A stretch of DNA of 64,000 nt from CAXBGS01 sp963975425. GTDB lineage: Bacteria > Planctomycetota > Planctomycetia > Pirellulales > Pirellulaceae. The stretch's first letter is position 1. Each line of letters begins with the position of its first letter. This document shows, one piece after another, positions 62,240-64,000 of the stretch. The translations under genes and the position numbers were made by a program. The DNA is taken from contig CAXBGS010000004.1 in NCBI GenBank assembly GCA_963975425.1, positions 62,001-126,000 of the forward strand. Direction: 5' to 3'. The notes below the pieces were generated by a model. It ran no database searches, had not been told where the DNA came from, and saw only the letters and a list, made by a program, of their open reading frames with translations.

Positions 62240-62898
62240 CCGATAGCCGACGCGTTAGGACTGGGCAGCCCGACAAAGGCCCCCAGGACCTTGATTCCGT
62301 TCGCTTGACTCTTTTCCGGGTGAAATTGTGTGGCGAAAACGTTGTCTCGCCAAACCATCGCGCAAAACGGTTGGCCGTAATCGCATTCCAACGCGATCAC
62401 CGACCGATCAGCAGGTTGCACAAAATACGAGTGCACAAAGTAAAAATGGCTGCCATCGGGAATCCCGGCCAACAGTGGAATGTCGCTGGTCATCGGTGGG
62501 TCCGTTCGTCGCGAAACGGTATTCCAACCCATGTGCGGGACTTTGAGGGGATAGCCGTCCTGTTGCGGCCGATCAAACTTGACCACGTCGCCCGCCAACA
62601 CGCCTAGGCCTTGGTGCTGACCGTGCTCGAACCCTCGTTCGAACAACAATTGCAGTCCCAAGCAAATGCCCAAAAACGGGCGTCCCGATCCGATAAAATC
62701 ACGAATCGGCGCGGCCAAATCTCGCCGATTGATCTCGGCCATCGCGTCGCCAAACGCCCCGACGCCCGGCAAAATCAGCTTTTCGGCCGAGGCGATTTCT
62801 TGAGGGTCCGAACTAATCCGCGCGGAACCCCCGGCACGCTCGATGCCCTTTTGCACGCTGCGAAGGTTGCCCATTTGATAATCGACGATAGTAATCAT
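62236..62898 (-). CDS. hisH: imidazole glycerol phosphate synthase, glutaminase subunit HisH
   Basis: 220 residues. HisH releases ammonia from glutamine for HisF, closing the imidazole ring in histidine synthesis. A class I glutamine amidotransferase triad is visible: Cys in FLGICLGLQLLFE, and His and Glu in ATQFHPEKS. The N-terminus VDYQMGNLRSVQKGIERAGG, LPGVGAFGDAM and VPHMGWNTV are typical of HisH. The length fits the family (about 200-215). It is divergent from hisE-hisG across 130 bases, which should contain both promoters. HisF is not in the window. Confidence 0.95.
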   Translation of the reverse strand: MITIVDYQMGNLRSVQKGIERAGGSARISSDPQEIASAEKLILPGVGAFGDAMAEINRRDLAAPIRDFIGSGRPFLGICLGLQLLFERGFEHGQHQGLGVLAGDVVKFDRPQQDGYPLKVPHMGWNTVSRRTDPPMTSDIPLLAGIPDGSHFYFVHSYFVQPADRSVIALECDYGQPFCAMVWRDNVFATQFHPEKSQANGIKVLGAFVGLPSPNASAIG

Positions 62899-63027
62899 GC
62901 GGCTAGGTTAACCAAATCCAGACAAACTGGAAGCCATCACGCCGGTGGGGACCGCGTTGGCAATGATCGATTGACGGTCTAACATCGGAAGCACCAAATC
63001 GAACGGTTTAGGTTTCCCGGCTTTTCG

Positions 63028-63444
63028 ATGCCCCCCTTTGCAACCGATCACACCCCGATGGACGAACTCGACCCGATGGACCAATCCGACCCGATGGACC
63101 AATCCGACCCGACGGACGAACTAGAATCGTTCACTCGATTGATGCAGACCCTGAAAGAACGAGCGAAGTCGCGGCCAAAAGGTTCGTACACGACCAAGCT
63201 GATGGACGGAGGCGTCGAAAAAATAGGGGCAAAGGTCCGCGAGGAAGCCGAGGAAATGATCGAAGCGGCCGCAGAACCAGGCGACTCAGGGCGCGAACAT
63301 TTTGTCTATGAATGCGGCGACCTGATCTATCACGCAATGGTCATGATGGCGTGGCGTGGCGTCGACATCAGCGAAGTCGCCGCCGAACTGGCACGCCGCG
63401 AAGGCGTCTCGGGGCTGACCGAAAAAGCAAGCCGAAAACAATAG
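63028..63444 (+). CDS. hisE: phosphoribosyl-ATP pyrophosphohydrolase HisE
   Basis: 138 residues. HisE removes pyrophosphate from phosphoribosyl-ATP, the second step of histidine synthesis, acting on the product of HisG encoded next. The core (about residues 33-130) has GSYTTKLMDGGVEKIGAKVREEAEEMIEAA and ECGDLIYHAMVMMAWRGVDISEV, with the acidic cluster that binds magnesium in this all-helical family. The first 32 residues are an unusual Asp/Met/Gln-rich extension made by an 18-base tandem repeat (MDQSDP units). Start choice is uncertain because several in-frame ATGs lie within the repeat. It is a stand-alone HisE rather than a HisIE fusion. Confidence 0.92.
   Translation: MPPFATDHTPMDELDPMDQSDPMDQSDPTDELESFTRLMQTLKERAKSRPKGSYTTKLMDGGVEKIGAKVREEAEEMIEAAAEPGDSGREHFVYECGDLIYHAMVMMAWRGVDISEVAAELARREGVSGLTEKASRKQ
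63057..63110 (+). repeat. 18-bp tandem repeat, three units
   Basis: GATGGACCAATCCGACCC twice, with one diverged preceding copy, encodes the MDxxDP repeats at the N-terminus of HisE. Each copy contains an in-frame ATG. Confidence 0.9.
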
Positions 63445-63472
63445 TCTTCTTACCAACCAACGAGCTGAAACC

Positions 63473-64000
63473 TTGTCATCGAAAGACAACCTTCGAATCG
63501 GTCTGCCCAGCAAGGGCCGGTTAAGCGAACTCGCCGCGTCGCTTCTTTCACAAGCCGGCCTACAATATCGCCGACAAAGTCGGGGGCTATTCGCAAAGGT
63601 CAGCGGGCTGCCGATCGATCTGATCTTCTTGCGTACCGATGATATCCCCACGCTGTGTGCCGAAGGCGCGATCGACATGGGGTTCACCGGCAGCGATCTG
63701 GTCGAAGAAGCCGGCTGTGATGTCGCAACTCGAATGAAACTCGGCGTCGGCCGATGCCGACTGGCCATCTGTGTTCCGGAAGATTCGAAAGTATCCTCGG
63801 CGGCCGACCTGGACGGCAAACGGATCGCCACGAGCTTTCCCTTCGTTACCAAAAAGCACCTTTCCCAGCACAACGCGAAAGCACATCTGGTATCACTCTC
63901 GGGCAGCGTCGAAGTGATGATCCAACTGGGTGTCGCCGACGCGATCGTCGATCTTGTCGAAACGGGAAGCACGTTGGCGGCAAACCGGCTGCGAATCCTG
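63473..64000 (+). CDS. hisG: ATP phosphoribosyltransferase HisG (3' end cut by window edge)
   Basis: 176 residues are visible from a TTG start, 28 bases after hisE. HisG condenses ATP and PRPP, the first and feedback-controlled step of histidine synthesis. The opening LRIGLPSKGRLSELAASLLSQAGL matches the HisG N-terminus, followed by IDLIFLRTDDIPTLCAEGAIDMGFTGSDLVEE, KRIATSFPFVTKKHL and GSVEVMIQLGVADAIVDLVETGSTL, the conserved PRPP/ATP-site region. Whether it is the long form with a C-terminal regulatory domain cannot be seen. The TTG is the only reasonable start in frame; no ribosome-binding site is clear. Confidence 0.93.
   Translation, partial: MSSKDNLRIGLPSKGRLSELAASLLSQAGLQYRRQSRGLFAKVSGLPIDLIFLRTDDIPTLCAEGAIDMGFTGSDLVEEAGCDVATRMKLGVGRCRLAICVPEDSKVSSAADLDGKRIATSFPFVTKKHLSQHNAKAHLVSLSGSVEVMIQLGVADAIVDLVETGSTLAANRLRIL

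Overview
The window looks like a chromosomal segment of a planctomycete, most likely of the Pirellulaceae (Rhodopirellula-like). This rests on gene content: a YTV-repeat cell-wall protein, a giant secreted protein with an LEPR-type N-terminus, Tat-exported sugar isomerase and Gfo/Idh/MocA proteins, a receptor-like kinase with a DWG motif and a long WD40 propeller, zinc-ribbon membrane proteins, and many GTG/TTG starts with weak Shine-Dalgarno signals. No tRNA, rRNA, CRISPR array, IS element or prophage was recognised.

Layout. 1-5.1 kb: a globin-domain gene cut by the left edge, a small conserved protein, an outer-membrane beta-barrel protein ending in a clear terminator, a Tat-exported sugar isomerase-like protein and a TrmK-type tRNA methyltransferase. 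5.7-10.4 kb: a CsrA-receiver fusion, a ZIP metal transporter and a PAS-GGDEF-HD c-di-GMP protein. 10.9-17.3 kb: a tightly coupled four-gene export operon (TolC-like channel, adaptor, membrane-anchored adaptor with a cytosolic GAF-like domain, and a PqqD-like/M50 protease/adaptor fusion) with no ATPase. This is the strongest candidate for an under-described system. 17.4-19.3 kb: pyrimidine salvage (cytidine deaminase, pyrimidine-nucleoside phosphorylase). 19.4-24.5 kb: a DegP-like protease, an HD-GYP/PilZ pair, a transglutaminase-like protein and a lipoprotein. 24.7-34.8 kb: an alpha/beta-hydrolase, a class IV aminotransferase, a ribose-type ABC importer followed without a gap by an MCE-like protein and a MlaF-MlaE fusion, a small coiled-coil protein and an OYE-family flavoenzyme.

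34.8-49.6 kb, all on the minus strand: a Gfo/Idh/MocA oxidoreductase and TIM-barrel isomerase pair, an 1884-residue WD40 Ser/Thr kinase, a 1588-residue LEPR surface protein directly upstream of it, and a GYF/zinc-ribbon membrane protein. 49.9-56.5 kb, plus strand: a zinc-ribbon/propeller membrane protein, a large secreted partner and a small membrane protein. 56.7-61.7 kb: a secreted Cys-containing protein, a short SecA paralogue and the YTV protein. 61.7-64 kb: histidine biosynthesis (hisH divergent from hisE-hisG; hisG is cut by the right edge).

Themes are cell-envelope construction and export, c-di-GMP signalling, and sugar or nucleoside use. Short tandem duplications with 12-18 bp units recur across the window, both inside genes (units divisible by three) and between them.
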